Shown: positions 18,406 through 27,047, numbered from the stretch's first letter. The stretch is DNA of 64,000 nt from Thermoplasmatales archaeon BRNA1 (GCA_000350305.1 CP002916.1:1397106-1461105), one strand, 5' to 3'. Made by a program: numbers and translations. Notes: a model not told the origin generated them from the letters alone.

Positions 18406-18906
18406 TCATTCTTCTTTGATTGGCTCGATCTTGTGGCCGCGGTAATCCATCTTGACGGAGCGGCGCACGAGACTCTTGAGCATGGTGGAAGAGAGACCGA
18501 GCGCTTCTGCGACGTCACCGGAGAACTTCCCGGTGGAGCCGATCTGCTCGAGGATCTTGTTCTCGACCTCTGCGTACTCGTCTTCGGGCATCATAGCCGC
18601 CGCGAGCACGTCGCTGATCTCGTAGACGGGCCACTGCGCATTGATGCTGAAAGAGGTGTAGTAGGTGTGGTAGGATTTCTCCGGGTACTGACCGTTCGTG
18701 GACAGCCAACGGGTTTCCACGAGCTTCATTTTCTCGAAGAAAATGGTTGCCTCCCTGCCCTCCGGACCGAACTTCTTCTCGATCTCGTCGGCGGTCTTCC
18801 ACTCCAAGGTCACCTCTTTCAAGACCTCCCTTTTGATGGGAGTGTCAACGGCCCTGAGCATGGGTACTAGCTCAGAAGGTTCGTTGATGACCTTGATTCT
18901 GTTCAT
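18406..18906 (-). CDS. ArsR-like winged-helix regulator
   Basis: The protein (166 residues) begins with a winged-helix unit (KREVLKEVTLEWKTADEIEKKFG, residues 25-50) and ends with a second predicted helix-turn-helix (KFSGDVAEALGLSSTMLKSLVRRSV). It belongs to a family of archaeal ArsR-type regulators seen upstream of aTrm56-like genes. Two TATA-like elements precede it; ATTATATACT (about 18930-18940) is well placed for a start just before the ATG. It is the first gene of the unit with trm56 and the HD gene. Ligand and targets are unknown. Confidence 0.7.
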   Translation of the reverse strand: MNRIKVINEPSELVPMLRAVDTPIKREVLKEVTLEWKTADEIEKKFGPEGREATIFFEKMKLVETRWLSTNGQYPEKSYHTYYTSFSINAQWPVYEISDVLAAAMMPEDEYAEVENKILEQIGSTGKFSGDVAEALGLSSTMLKSLVRRSVKMDYRGHKIEPIKEE

Positions 18907-19103
18907 AGGCTATATTAAGGTCGTGGATTAGTATATAATGATTGGGGAGAAAAGTCTTAAAACTGGTTGATGATTCAGACTCTCCCTGGTCAAGGTTTTT
19001 ATAAGGTTGGATGAAATATTTTGTAAATATCGGCCACGCGGTTCCCAGACTCCGACCTGGCAATTGACAAAGTATTTTAACGGACGCCACATTCCGATGA
19101 ACA

Positions 19104-19277
19104 ATGAGATTCGACAGGAAAGCACCTCTCACTCTCTGCTTCCAGTGCCTCAACTGCTACAAGACCTACAAAGGCGAGGGCGCTGAGCAGAAAGCACTGG
19201 ACTGCTGCGGATCCTTCATCCAGGGGTTCTACGTGAACTACCGCAGGTGGGGAATCCAGAAGTGGTACGGCAGATGA
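19104..19277 (+). CDS. 57-residue Cys-rich protein, probably metal-binding
   Basis: A short ORF encodes 57 residues with a CFQCLNC cluster (Cys12, 15, 18) and a Cys34-Cys35 pair, followed by an aromatic, basic C-terminal tail (FYVNYRRWGIQKWYGR). The Cys pattern suggests a zinc or iron-sulfur site; the tail could bind nucleic acid. A TATA-like ATTTTAAC centred near 19076 is about 26 bases before the ATG, predicting a leaderless mRNA, and codon use matches neighbouring real genes (GC-ending codons). I do not recognise a family. Confidence 0.65.
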   Translation: MRFDRKAPLTLCFQCLNCYKTYKGEGAEQKALDCCGSFIQGFYVNYRRWGIQKWYGR

Positions 19278-19440
19278 TCTGAGACCGTTCCGGTTCCTCG
19301 ACACGCGGACGATTCCTCGTGCCTTCGGCTTTTTCCAACCAGGACCAGCGGTGCTTAGGACGTTGCGACGTCGCCTGTACACAGATTGACATGCTACGTG
19401 TTAGCAAGGGTTTTAAACCTCCTCGACGGTTCCGTGAATC

Positions 19441-19749
19441 ATGTCCGGAAAGATGCTCTCGGGAACCCTGAAGGAGCTGGAACTCATCGAGCGCCATCTC
19501 ATGATGCTCAAGGCCATCAAGGCTAACCAGCCCGTCGGCATCATCCGCCTGTCGGAGCTTACCGGGATCCCGCAGCATAAGGTCAGGTACTCCCTGCGTC
19601 TCCTCGAGAGGGACGGGCTGATCATGGCCACCCAGGACGGTGCCAAAATCACCGACCGCTACGGCGATTTCACCAGGGAGCTCGCGGAAAGCCTCGACAA
19701 AGCCATATCCGTGGCCGAGGGAATACGCGACCGGGCATCAAAGGAATAA
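19441..19749 (+). CDS. Small winged-helix transcriptional regulator
   Basis: A 102-residue protein composed of an N-terminal helix, a winged helix (VGIIRLSELTGIPQHKVRYSLRLLERDGLI, residues 32-61) and a C-terminal helix probably for dimerisation. A TATA box, GTTTTAAACC, is centred near 19412, so the transcript is probably leaderless. It is monocistronic and followed by tRNA-Asn. Stop is TAA. Targets unknown. Confidence 0.75.
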   Translation: MSGKMLSGTLKELELIERHLMMLKAIKANQPVGIIRLSELTGIPQHKVRYSLRLLERDGLIMATQDGAKITDRYGDFTRELAESLDKAISVAEGIRDRASKE

Positions 19750-19784
19750 TGTTTTTATACGGCCCTATTATAGCCGTCAAGCAA

Positions 19785-19860
19785 GCCTCTGTAGCTCAGT
19801 AGGTAGAGCGTGTGACTGTTAATCACAAGGTCCACGGTTCGATCCCGTGCGGAGGCGCCA
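19785..19860 (+). tRNA. tRNA-Asn (GTT anticodon), CCA encoded
   Basis: Cloverleaf: acceptor GCCTCTG with CGGAGGC (one G-U), D arm GCTC/GAGC, anticodon stem TGTGA/TCACA around CTGTTAA (GTT, Asn), T arm CACGG-TTCGATC-CCGTG, discriminator G and an encoded CCA. A TATA box GTTTTTATACGG is centred near 19756. Confidence 0.96.
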
Positions 19861-19982
19861 TTTTTCCAATCTTCTCTTTCGGCATGACCATGTCCGTATG
19901 GCCGTCCAGCGACATGTGCCAGACGCCCAAAAACACCCCAAACGAAACTATTTATTGGTATTTCGTGTAACCACCGTCCGAC

Positions 19983-20056
19983 GGGCCCTTAGCTTAGTCG
20001 GTTAGAGCGTCCGACTCATAATCGGACGGTCACCGGTTCGAATCCGGTAGGGCCCA
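19983..20056 (+). tRNA. tRNA with CAT anticodon, probably tRNA-Ile2
   Basis: Cloverleaf: acceptor GGGCCCT/AGGGCCC, D arm GCTT..AGAGC, anticodon stem TCCGA/TCGGA around CTCATAA (CAT), T arm CACCGG-TTCGAAT-CCGGT(A), discriminator A; CCA not encoded. Not an initiator (no A1-U72 start and no GGG-CCC anticodon stem). The GGGCCCTTAGC... acceptor/D sequence resembles Ile2 tRNAs, whose C34 becomes agmatidine in archaea, and the enzyme for that (TiaS) is encoded in this window. Elongator Met cannot be excluded. TATA-like TATTTATTGG near 19953. Confidence 0.85.
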
Positions 20057-20187
20057 CTACCGTTCGGTTTCCGCCATTTTTCACTAAATGACTCCAATTC
20101 CCCGTACCGGGAGTTGCTCTGGACAATGGTTTCTCCCAAGAAAGGTTTATTATAGCGTCTCCCTTTTTCCTTCTCTATCTATAAGTG

Positions 20188-20212
20188 GGAGTCTGACGGA
20201 TAGGCAGGCTCC
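20188..20212 (+). promoter_or_regulatory. Hairpin in the hdrD leader
   Basis: The TATA box TTTATTATAG (about 20146-20155) predicts transcription from near 20175, giving an unusually long leader of about 65 nt before the hdrD ATG at 20240. Within it GGAGTCTG (20188-20195) pairs with CAGGCTCC (20205-20212) over 8 bp including one G-U, leaving a 9-nt loop. The function is unknown; a post-transcriptional control element is possible. Confidence 0.4.
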
Positions 20213-20239
20213 GACCATCCTGGAAAAGAGGAATCGACA

Positions 20240-21457
20240 ATGGTAACGCTACTCAGAATGACTGTAAGGATGCCGTGGATCGAGGAGTCCCTCGCAGCCT
20301 GTGTACAGTGCGGATACTGCATCGCCGGATGCCAGGCCCACAGGCAGACCCCTTGGGAGTCCGACACCCCCCGCGGAAAGATCTACTACATCAACCAGAT
20401 CAACGCCGCAACCCCACTGGACAAACCCCTCGGAAGGGTAGCTACCCTCAACCCCTACTTCGTCGACGCGATGTACAAGTGCACCGGATGCGGAACCTGC
20501 GAGGCTGTCTGCCACGCGAAGATCCACCTCGTCGAACTCTGGGAGGAGGTCCGCAGGTGGCTCGTCTCCTACGGACACGGACCCCTGGACGTCCACAAGG
20601 GAATGCACGACCGTGTTGTCGAGGTCCGCAACCCGTACGGCGGAAACCCCGCCGCCCGCGGCGACTGGTGGCCCGCAGAGGTTCCCAGGTACGACACCCC
20701 CGACGTCATCTTCTTCGCAGGATGCACCGGATCCTACAGGCAGCAGGGAATCCCCCAGACTGGTGTCAGGATCCTCAACCGCGGCGGCGTCAGGATGAAC
20801 ATCCTCGGATCCGACGAGTGGTGCTGCACCTCCCCGCTCCTCAGGACCGGAGACGAGTCCCAGACCCTCGAGTGCGCGGAGCACATCGTCGAGAAGGCCG
20901 ACGGAATGGGAGCGAAGGACATGGTCATGACCTGCTCCGGATGCTACAAGACCATCTCCACCGACTTCGGACGCTTCTACGCCAAGGTCCAGCAGAACGT
21001 TTACCACTTCTCCCAGTACGCGGAGAAGCTCATCAACGAGAAGAAGCTCCCCCTCAACCACCCCTTCCCGCACAAGGTCACCTACCACGACCCCTGCCAC
21101 CTCGGAAGGCACATGGGAGTCTATGACGCACCCAGGAACGTCATGGCCAAAATCAAGGGACTGGAGCTCATCGAGATGCCCAGGAACAGGGCCAACTCCA
21201 TGTGCTGCGGTGCAGGAGGAGGTTACAAGTCCCAGTTCAACAACTTCGCGGTCAGGATTGCATCCGACAGAATCCGCGAGGCCGAGGCCACCGGTGCCGA
21301 GATTCTCGTCACCAGTTGCCCGTTCTGCGTCACCAACCTGTCCCAGGGTGCAAAGGCTATCGGTTCCAAGATCAAGGTCATGGACCTCTCCGACGTCCTC
21401 ATGGAGGTCACCGCCCCCGTCGAGGAGGAGAAGCCCGCCGACGCCCCCGCAGCGTGA
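20240..21457 (+). CDS. hdrD: Heterodisulfide reductase subunit D-like protein
   Basis: The protein (405 residues) has two N-terminal ferredoxin-type 4Fe-4S motifs (Cys21, 24, 27, 31 and Cys81, 84, 87, 91) and two CCG domains (FFAGC ... WCC ... CSGC, about 164-235; DPCH ... MCCGAGGG ... CPFC, about 293-365), the layout of HdrD. HdrD carries the noncubane cluster site that reduces CoM-S-S-CoB. No hdrE is adjacent. In Methanomassiliicoccales, HdrD homologues without HdrE are proposed to work with an Fpo-like complex; that partnership is inference. The Pro/Ala/Glu-rich C-terminal tail is not part of the family core. Confidence 0.88.
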   Translation: MVTLLRMTVRMPWIEESLAACVQCGYCIAGCQAHRQTPWESDTPRGKIYYINQINAATPLDKPLGRVATLNPYFVDAMYKCTGCGTCEAVCHAKIHLVELWEEVRRWLVSYGHGPLDVHKGMHDRVVEVRNPYGGNPAARGDWWPAEVPRYDTPDVIFFAGCTGSYRQQGIPQTGVRILNRGGVRMNILGSDEWCCTSPLLRTGDESQTLECAEHIVEKADGMGAKDMVMTCSGCYKTISTDFGRFYAKVQQNVYHFSQYAEKLINEKKLPLNHPFPHKVTYHDPCHLGRHMGVYDAPRNVMAKIKGLELIEMPRNRANSMCCGAGGGYKSQFNNFAVRIASDRIREAEATGAEILVTSCPFCVTNLSQGAKAIGSKIKVMDLSDVLMEVTAPVEEEKPADAPAA

Positions 21458-21470
21458 AGAAACAATAACC

Positions 21471-21489
21471 GGCCGGGCGATGCCCGGCC
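21471..21489 (+). terminator. Hairpin after hdrD
   Basis: GGCCGGGC and GCCCGGCC form a perfect 8-bp stem with a 3-nt GAT loop, 13 bases after the hdrD stop codon, followed by CATCCTCTTTTCC. It is placed between hdrD and the helicase gene whose ATG is at 21508 and may end the hdrD transcript. Confidence 0.5.
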
Positions 21490-21507
21490 ATCCTCTTTTC
21501 CGCAATC

Positions 21508-24255
21508 ATGCCCTTCGACACGCTGAGCCCCGTCCTCGTGGAGGCGCTGCGCTCGAGGGGCATCACCGAACCCACCGACCCCCAGAGGGACGCCATCCCC
21601 AGGATCCAGAAGGGCCATAACGTCCTGGTCGTAGCACCCACTGGTATCGGGAAGACCGAATCCGCGATGCTGCCCGTTTTCGACGATCTCGCACAGCTCG
21701 AGGACCGCAAGGGAATCAGATGCATCTACGTCACCCCGCTCCGCGCGCTGAACCGCGACATGCTCCGCAGGATGGAGGACCTGGGTGCGGAGCTGAAGGT
21801 GTCCGTCGGCGTGAGGCACGGGGACACCCCTCAGAGCGAGAGGAACCGTATGTCCAGGAGTCCTCCCCAGATCCTCATCACCACCCCCGAGACCATGCAG
21901 ATCATGTTCATCGGGAAGAACCTCCGCGAGGGCCTGAAGAACGTGAAGTACGTGGTGATCGACGAGATCCACGAGCTCGCCGGCAACGAGAGAGGGGCCC
22001 AGCTGGCCGTCGCCCTCGAGAGACTGGTCCAACTCGCGGGGGAATACCAGAGGATCGGCCTTTCCGCGACAGTCGGGAACCTGGACGAGGTGAGGAACTT
22101 CCTCTCCGGAGAGGGGAGGGAGGTCGATGTCTGCAAGCATGACACCTTCAGGGAGTTCGACATCCGCGTGGAGAGGCCCCTTCCCGCGGAGGCGGATGCC
22201 GAACTGCAGGACAAGCTTCAGAGCGACCCCGACATCCTCGCTGTGATGAAAAGAGCCAGATATCTCATCGACAGCGTCACTTCCACGCTTTTCTTCGTCA
22301 ACACCAGGGAGACCGCCGAGTGGCTGGCATCCCGTTATCACATGTGGGACGAGGACTACCCCATCGGTGTCCACCACGGTTCCCTCTCCAAGGAGAACCG
22401 CATGGAGACCGAGGACGAGTTCAAGACGCAGAAACTCAAGGGCCTGATCTGCACATCCTCCCTCGAACTGGGGATCGACATCGGTTCCGCCGACCTCGTC
22501 ATACAGTACAATTCCCCCAGGCAGGTCGCCCGCATGACTCAGAGGGCCGGAAGGGCGGGACACCGCATAGGCGGGAGGATCCGCTCGGTAATCCTGGCCA
22601 CCGCACCCGACGAAGTGGCCGAGGCCATGGTCGTCGCCAGGAGATGCGAGGCCAAGGAGATGGAATACGCCGCCGGAAGGCCGAATCCCCTCAACGTACT
22701 CGCCAACCAGCTCGTCGGGATGGCGATGGTGGGTCCGTTCGAAAAGGAAGAGGGGTACAGGACGGTGATCCGTTCCCACCCGTTCCGGACCCTTTCGAAA
22801 AAGGACTTCGACGACACCGTCGAGCAGCTGAAATCCATATGGATCCTCAGGGAGAACGAGGATGGGACCGTCGGTAAATCCCGCAAGGGGATGCAGTACT
22901 TCTACCAGAACATCTCGATGATCCCCGACGAGAAGACCTACCGCGTCAGGGATATCGGGACCAGGGCGATCATAGGTACCCTCGACGAGAGCTTCGTAGC
23001 CACCCTCGAGGGAGAGGCGGAGATGTTCATCGCCAAGGGAAGGACCTGGAGGGTCGTCGAGATGCGTGAGGACGAGCTCCTTGTCGAGGAGGCCCGCACC
23101 GTCGGCAACGTCCCCTCGTGGGAGGGATCCGACATCCCCGTCCCCTTCGAGGTCGCCATGGAGGTGGGGCATCTCAGGAGGAAGAGGGACTTCTCCAGAT
23201 ATCCCGCCGACAGACCCTCCGTGGAATGCGTCACCGAATACCTCGACCTCCAGCAGGAGAGGTGGACTGTCCCCACGGACAACATCGTCACCATCGAGAC
23301 AGGCGACAGGGTTGCGATAATCAACTGCTGTTTCGGGAGCAGGGTCAACGACACACTGTCGAAGATCCTCTCCGCGCTCCTCACCGCAAGGGTCGGAGAG
23401 AGCCTGGGAGTGACCACCGACGCATACAGGATCATCCTCCAGCTCCCCAGGAACATAGACCGCAAGGTGATCTACGACACCTTCATGTCCATCCGCCCCG
23501 GAACCGTCGAGGCGATTTCGAGGCTGACCGTCCTCAACTCCACGCACCTAAAGTGGAGGTTCATGAACGTCGCCAAGAAGTTCGGTATCATCGAGAAGGG
23601 TGCGGACCGCCGCTACATCAACTACGGCAGGCTGTTCGACATCCACAAGGACACGCCCGCGTACAACGATGCCGTGAACAAGGTGCTATGGGAGGACCTC
23701 GACATCGAGAATACCGAACTGGCACTCAGACTGATCCACGACGGGAAGATTAGTGTCGTGATGCAGGGCGCATCGTCCATCGGGCTCGAGGGGATTACCC
23801 GCACAAAGGAGCTCATGCAGCCCGCGAGGGCAGACCATGCCATCCTCATGGCGATGAAGAAGAGGCTGGACAACGAGATCCTCTACGCATCCTGCCTTAA
23901 CTGCAAGAACCAGAGGAGACTCAGGGTCGGGGACGCCCCGAAGAGGCTGAGATGCCCGTCGTGCGACGGGGTGATGATCGCCCTTCTCAAGGATTACGAG
24001 AGGGACCTCATCAGGGATTACGGCAAACCCGGAAGGGGTGCCGAGGGCAAGAAGAACGACATGCGCATCAACAAGAACGCCAACCTAGTGAACTCCTACG
24101 GGGGGATGGCTGCCGAAGTTCTTGCGGGAAGGGGAGTGGGACCGGAAGTGGCCGCCCGCATCCTGATGAAGATGCATGTCGACGAGGACGAACTGCTCCG
24201 CGACATAATGGCATCCGAGGTCCTGTACGCCAGGACCAAGAGATTCTGGGACTGA
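21508..24255 (+). CDS. lhr: Lhr-family superfamily 2 helicase (core type)
   Basis: A 915-residue DEAD/DEAH-like helicase of the Lhr-core size class. Walker A is APTGIGKT (about residues 43-50), motif II is DEIH, motif III SATVGN, and motif VI QRAGRAGHR. The C-terminal portion contains a CxxC...CxxC zinc-binding element (CLNCKNQRRL ... LRCPSC) near residues 796-822. Archaeal Lhr proteins unwind RNA:DNA hybrids and D-loops and are linked to repair. The gene follows hdrD with a 50-base gap containing a hairpin. A second, twice as long Lhr is encoded at 35578-40941. Confidence 0.9.
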   Translation: MPFDTLSPVLVEALRSRGITEPTDPQRDAIPRIQKGHNVLVVAPTGIGKTESAMLPVFDDLAQLEDRKGIRCIYVTPLRALNRDMLRRMEDLGAELKVSVGVRHGDTPQSERNRMSRSPPQILITTPETMQIMFIGKNLREGLKNVKYVVIDEIHELAGNERGAQLAVALERLVQLAGEYQRIGLSATVGNLDEVRNFLSGEGREVDVCKHDTFREFDIRVERPLPAEADAELQDKLQSDPDILAVMKRARYLIDSVTSTLFFVNTRETAEWLASRYHMWDEDYPIGVHHGSLSKENRMETEDEFKTQKLKGLICTSSLELGIDIGSADLVIQYNSPRQVARMTQRAGRAGHRIGGRIRSVILATAPDEVAEAMVVARRCEAKEMEYAAGRPNPLNVLANQLVGMAMVGPFEKEEGYRTVIRSHPFRTLSKKDFDDTVEQLKSIWILRENEDGTVGKSRKGMQYFYQNISMIPDEKTYRVRDIGTRAIIGTLDESFVATLEGEAEMFIAKGRTWRVVEMREDELLVEEARTVGNVPSWEGSDIPVPFEVAMEVGHLRRKRDFSRYPADRPSVECVTEYLDLQQERWTVPTDNIVTIETGDRVAIINCCFGSRVNDTLSKILSALLTARVGESLGVTTDAYRIILQLPRNIDRKVIYDTFMSIRPGTVEAISRLTVLNSTHLKWRFMNVAKKFGIIEKGADRRYINYGRLFDIHKDTPAYNDAVNKVLWEDLDIENTELALRLIHDGKISVVMQGASSIGLEGITRTKELMQPARADHAILMAMKKRLDNEILYASCLNCKNQRRLRVGDAPKRLRCPSCDGVMIALLKDYERDLIRDYGKPGRGAEGKKNDMRINKNANLVNSYGGMAAEVLAGRGVGPEVAARILMKMHVDEDELLRDIMASEVLYARTKRFWD

Positions 24256-24257
24256 CG

Positions 24258-24294
24258 ATCGCAATAATCGATTACACTGATTTTTCATTGCGAT
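24258..24294. repeat. Inverted repeat after the Lhr gene
   Basis: ATCGCAAT (24258-24265) and ATTGCGAT (24287-24294) form a perfect 8-bp inverted repeat starting three bases after the helicase stop codon, with a 21-nt T-containing loop. It may be a terminator. The rest of the 217-base gap (24256-24472) before the convergent rlmE gene is AT-richer than its surroundings and holds no convincing ORF or RNA. Confidence 0.35.
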
Positions 24295-24472
24295 TGCACC
24301 AATCATCACATGCCGACAAACCTGCAGATCCGATTACGATAACAGATTATCGCAAATACGCCGGATATTACGTGGAATTCCACCCTGTGCGCCATAAGAA
24401 GAAGGACTGCCGCACGGTCAATGCAAAGCCGGCCCCGGAGTGCAGGGAGGGGATCAATAACGGCGGATGATC

Positions 24473-25165
24473 TCAGAAATTGCCGCCCTTAGGCCTGAAC
24501 TCGGGCTGTTTCTCATCGTTCTTCACCGGCTTGGGGACGGGCTTGACGTTGTGGGCCCCCAGGAAACCGCGGCAGACGACGTACACCTCGGACGATGTAG
24601 GACGGGACGCCTTCGGCGAGGTGACGATGACGCTGTCGAACCTCTTCTTCAGTTCCCTCTCCAGGTCCTGGAATAAGTCCCCCATGAAAACCTTCATGGC
24701 CATCTTGCCGCCCTTCTTCAGGATCCTGTCGCAGACGTCAACGGCGTACATGCAGAGCTCGATGGACCTGGCGTGGTCCGTGGAATAATGGCCGGCGATG
24801 TTGGGCGCCATGTCGGAAAGGACCACGTCGACCTTGCCTCCGACCATGTCCAGGAGGCGTATCATGGTGTTGTCGTCGGTGATGTCCCCGATGATGAACT
24901 GCACTCCCTCGAGAGGGTGGATGTAGCGAAGGTCCACTCCGATGACCTTCCCCTTCTCCCCTACGATGTCGTATGCGACCTGAGACCATCCCCCGGGACA
25001 TGCCCCGAGGTCCACTACGGAGTCCCCCTCCTCGAAGATGTGGAACTTCTCGTCGAGCTGGAGGAGCTTAAAGGATGCCCTGGAACGGTAGTCCATCTCC
25101 TTCGCGAGGCGGTAGTAGTACTCGCGGTGGCGCTCGGCCACCCAGCGGTCGTGCAGATCTGACAC
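24473..25165 (-). CDS. rlmE: Ribosomal RNA large-subunit 2'-O-methyltransferase RlmE/FtsJ
   Basis: A SAM-dependent 2'-O-methyltransferase of the RrmJ/FtsJ fold (230 residues). The catalytic K-D-K-E tetrad is Lys33, Asp118, Lys158 and Glu193, and the SAM motif is VVDLGACPGGWSQ. It probably methylates the ribose of a 23S rRNA U in the A loop. I chose GTG 25165 (MSDLHDRW) since the conserved N-terminal helix begins there; the frame is open far upstream but has no homology. A lysine- and proline-rich C-terminal tail of about 30 residues extends beyond the domain. It diverges from purM. Confidence 0.93.
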   Translation of the reverse strand: MSDLHDRWVAERHREYYYRLAKEMDYRSRASFKLLQLDEKFHIFEEGDSVVDLGACPGGWSQVAYDIVGEKGKVIGVDLRYIHPLEGVQFIIGDITDDNTMIRLLDMVGGKVDVVLSDMAPNIAGHYSTDHARSIELCMYAVDVCDRILKKGGKMAMKVFMGDLFQDLERELKKRFDSVIVTSPKASRPTSSEVYVVCRGFLGAHNVKPVPKPVKNDEKQPEFRPKGGNF

Positions 25166-25252
25166 GTTCCGACCATATGCCCCCGTGTTTATAAAAAATA
25201 CGAAAAGAAACGATAATAACCGCGCCCAGCTATACGGGCATTCAGTGTTAAC

Positions 25253-26269
25253 ATGACCGGATGGACCTACGAGAAATCGGGCGTCAGCATCGACAAGAAA
25301 TCCAGCTCCATTGAGTCGCTCGTGGGGCAGCTGAAGTACCAGAGGAAGGGCTTCGGACAGCAGGTCCACCACCCCGGACTCTTCGCGAGTCTCATCGACT
25401 TCGGGGACAGGTACGTTACCCTGGCTACCGACGGCGTCGGCACCAAGATCCTCATCGCAGAGGAACTCGGAATCTGGGACACCATCGGTATCGACTGCAT
25501 CGCCATGAACGTCAACGACACCATCTGCGTCAACGCCACACCCATCTCCTTCGTGGACTACATCGCCATCGACAAACCCGACGGCGAGGTAACCAAGCAG
25601 GTCGGCATCGGACTGAACCGCGGGGCCGAGCTCTCCGACATGGAGATCGTCGGCGGGGAGATCGCCGTACTCCCCGAGATCGTCAACGGTCTCGACCTCT
25701 CCGGAACCTGCATGGGAGTCGTGGACAAGGACAAGATCATCACCGGAGAGACCTGCGAGAAGGGCGACCTCATCGTATCCCTGAAATCCTCCGGTCTCCA
25801 CTCCAACGGACTCACCCTCGCAAGGAAGGTCGTCGAGGCTAACAACATCAAGATGACCGATTCCGTCTCCGGTCTCACCAAGAGCATCGGAAAGGAGCTC
25901 CTCACTCCCACCGAGATCTACGTCAAGCAGGTCCTGGGAATCACCGGGAAGCACGAGGTCCACGGACTCGTCGACATCACCGGGGGAGGACTCAGGAACA
26001 TCCTCAGGATGAGGAAGGGACTGAAGTACACCATCGACGACCCCGTCAAGCCCCAGCCCATCTTCCAGGTCCTTCAGGAACTCGGACAGATCGAGGACAA
26101 GGAGATCTACCAGACCCTCAACATGGGAATGGGATTCACCATCATCGCCCCCGAGACGGAGGCCGAGGACATCGCCAGGGAGAACCCCAACGCGCAGGTC
26201 GTCGGACGCGTGGAGGAAGGGAACGGGGTGTACTTCGCACCCGCAGACGTCCTCTACGACCACTATTGA
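25253..26269 (+). CDS. purM: Phosphoribosylformylglycinamidine cyclo-ligase (AIR synthetase)
   Basis: Converts FGAM and ATP to AIR in purine synthesis. The 338-residue protein shows the family motifs: N-terminal SGVSI, TDGVGTK near residue 60, the DCIAMNVND ATP/Mg block, GGEIAVLP, and SSGLHSNGLTLAR. Length is typical. It stands alone between the divergent rlmE and the convergent DUF531-like gene, and a strong hairpin with a T run follows the stop codon. Confidence 0.96.
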   Translation: MTGWTYEKSGVSIDKKSSSIESLVGQLKYQRKGFGQQVHHPGLFASLIDFGDRYVTLATDGVGTKILIAEELGIWDTIGIDCIAMNVNDTICVNATPISFVDYIAIDKPDGEVTKQVGIGLNRGAELSDMEIVGGEIAVLPEIVNGLDLSGTCMGVVDKDKIITGETCEKGDLIVSLKSSGLHSNGLTLARKVVEANNIKMTDSVSGLTKSIGKELLTPTEIYVKQVLGITGKHEVHGLVDITGGGLRNILRMRKGLKYTIDDPVKPQPIFQVLQELGQIEDKEIYQTLNMGMGFTIIAPETEAEDIARENPNAQVVGRVEEGNGVYFAPADVLYDHY

Positions 26270-26278
26270 GAATCAATA

Positions 26279-26300
26279 CGGGGCCCCGGCCCCGGTTTTT
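26279..26300 (+). terminator. Rho-independent-like terminator after purM
   Basis: CGGGGCC (26279-26285) pairs with GGCCCCG (26288-26294), followed directly by a T5 run (26296-26300), ten bases after the purM stop codon. Confidence 0.6.
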
Positions 26301-26307
26301 CCGAGTG

Positions 26308-26835
26308 TCACTTGTTGAGCTTGCAGTCCAAAGCTCCGCACACCGCCCCCAGGGCGGTGCAGGTCTCGAGGGAATAGTTGCCCCCGGTGACCTCGAAGTC
26401 GTAGTCCGAGAAGGGACGGACCTTGTCCGGTATGCCGTGGGGTCCGATGCCGAACAGGAGGAGGACGCTCTGCCCCTGATCCACCATATCGGCAAGCTGG
26501 GCGGTGGTGAGCTGCTTCTTCGCCTCCGGCTTGCAGGTGGTGAGGATCACCTTCCCCAACTGCGGGGGGAAGCCCTTCACGGGATACGGGAAGGTCTGGA
26601 AACGTCCGAGTTCAGCGAGCTGGACGAAATTGTCGCCGTGGTTCCCGATGCTGGTGGTCCCCGCGATGTAATCGGCGACCTCCTTGGGGGTCTTCTTGTC
26701 CTCGGGAAGAGGGAATCCGAAAAGTGCCAGATTCATGTTGAAGGCCATTGCGATGTCCCCGGCCCTCGCGATGGCGCGGCGATGCGGCTCCCTGAAGGTG
26801 TTGGGGTCGTAGGCGTTGTAGATGCCCACGGTCAT
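26308..26835 (-). CDS. DUF531-like archaeal protein
   Basis: The 175-residue protein resembles an archaeal family of unknown function (DUF531), with the motif FGIGPHGIPDKV near residue 130 that looks like a SPOUT-type cofactor-binding turn, and conserved GIYNAYDP at the N terminus. I chose ATG 26835, preceded by GGGGGC, over a TTG at 26868. The upstream 60-residue gene ends at 26865, so the two are probably one transcript. A methyltransferase-like role is a guess from the fold-like motif. Confidence 0.6.
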   Translation of the reverse strand: MTVGIYNAYDPNTFREPHRRAIARAGDIAMAFNMNLALFGFPLPEDKKTPKEVADYIAGTTSIGNHGDNFVQLAELGRFQTFPYPVKGFPPQLGKVILTTCKPEAKKQLTTAQLADMVDQGQSVLLLFGIGPHGIPDKVRPFSDYDFEVTGGNYSLETCTALGAVCGALDCKLNK

Positions 26836-26864
26836 GCGCCCCCTGCGGTTGCCGGACGGATAGG

Positions 26865-27047
26865 TCAACGGCTCACCTTCGGACGCGCGACGATCGCATA
26901 GCGGTCCCCGTCGAGGAAAATCTCGTAGTTGGAGAGGGCGGGATCCTGCTTGTACTGCTCGATGCGGCCGAGCACCTCACCCAAGGTGAGCGTGGTGCTC
27001 TTGATGTCGATCAGTATCATGTCCTGTCCTTCTTCGCTCAAAGACAT
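26865..27047 (-). CDS. 60-residue archaeal protein of unknown function
   Basis: A short protein beginning MSLSEEGQDMILIDIKSTT, with an alternating pattern (helix LGEVLGRIEQYKQ, strand YEIFLDGD, strand YAIVARPK) that suggests a compact alpha/beta fold. A second start at Met10 (27020) is possible. Codon use is like the neighbours and it is tightly linked to the DUF531-like gene, supporting a real gene. No family recognised. Confidence 0.6.
   Translation of the reverse strand: MSLSEEGQDMILIDIKSTTLTLGEVLGRIEQYKQDPALSNYEIFLDGDRYAIVARPKVSR

Noticed and set aside
18968..18990. C/D-box-like TGATGA followed after 12 nt by CTGG.
   Set aside because: The D' box is not CTGA, the base before TGATGA is not a purine, and no C' or D box follows.
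19011..19067. 18-codon ORF (MKYFVNIGHA...) after a TATA box at about 18996-19005.
   Set aside because: Too short, no ribosome site, AT-rich codons; more likely part of the promoter region of the 57-residue gene, though a transcript could start there.
24280..24312. Minus-strand GTGATGA in the gap after the Lhr gene, as a C/D sRNA.
   Set aside because: No CTGA at 12 nt and no second box pair.
24361..24470. Open frame YYVEFHPVRHKKKDC... before the end of rlmE as a gene remnant.
   Set aside because: No start codon or ribosome site and no recognisable family; composition differs from coding DNA here.
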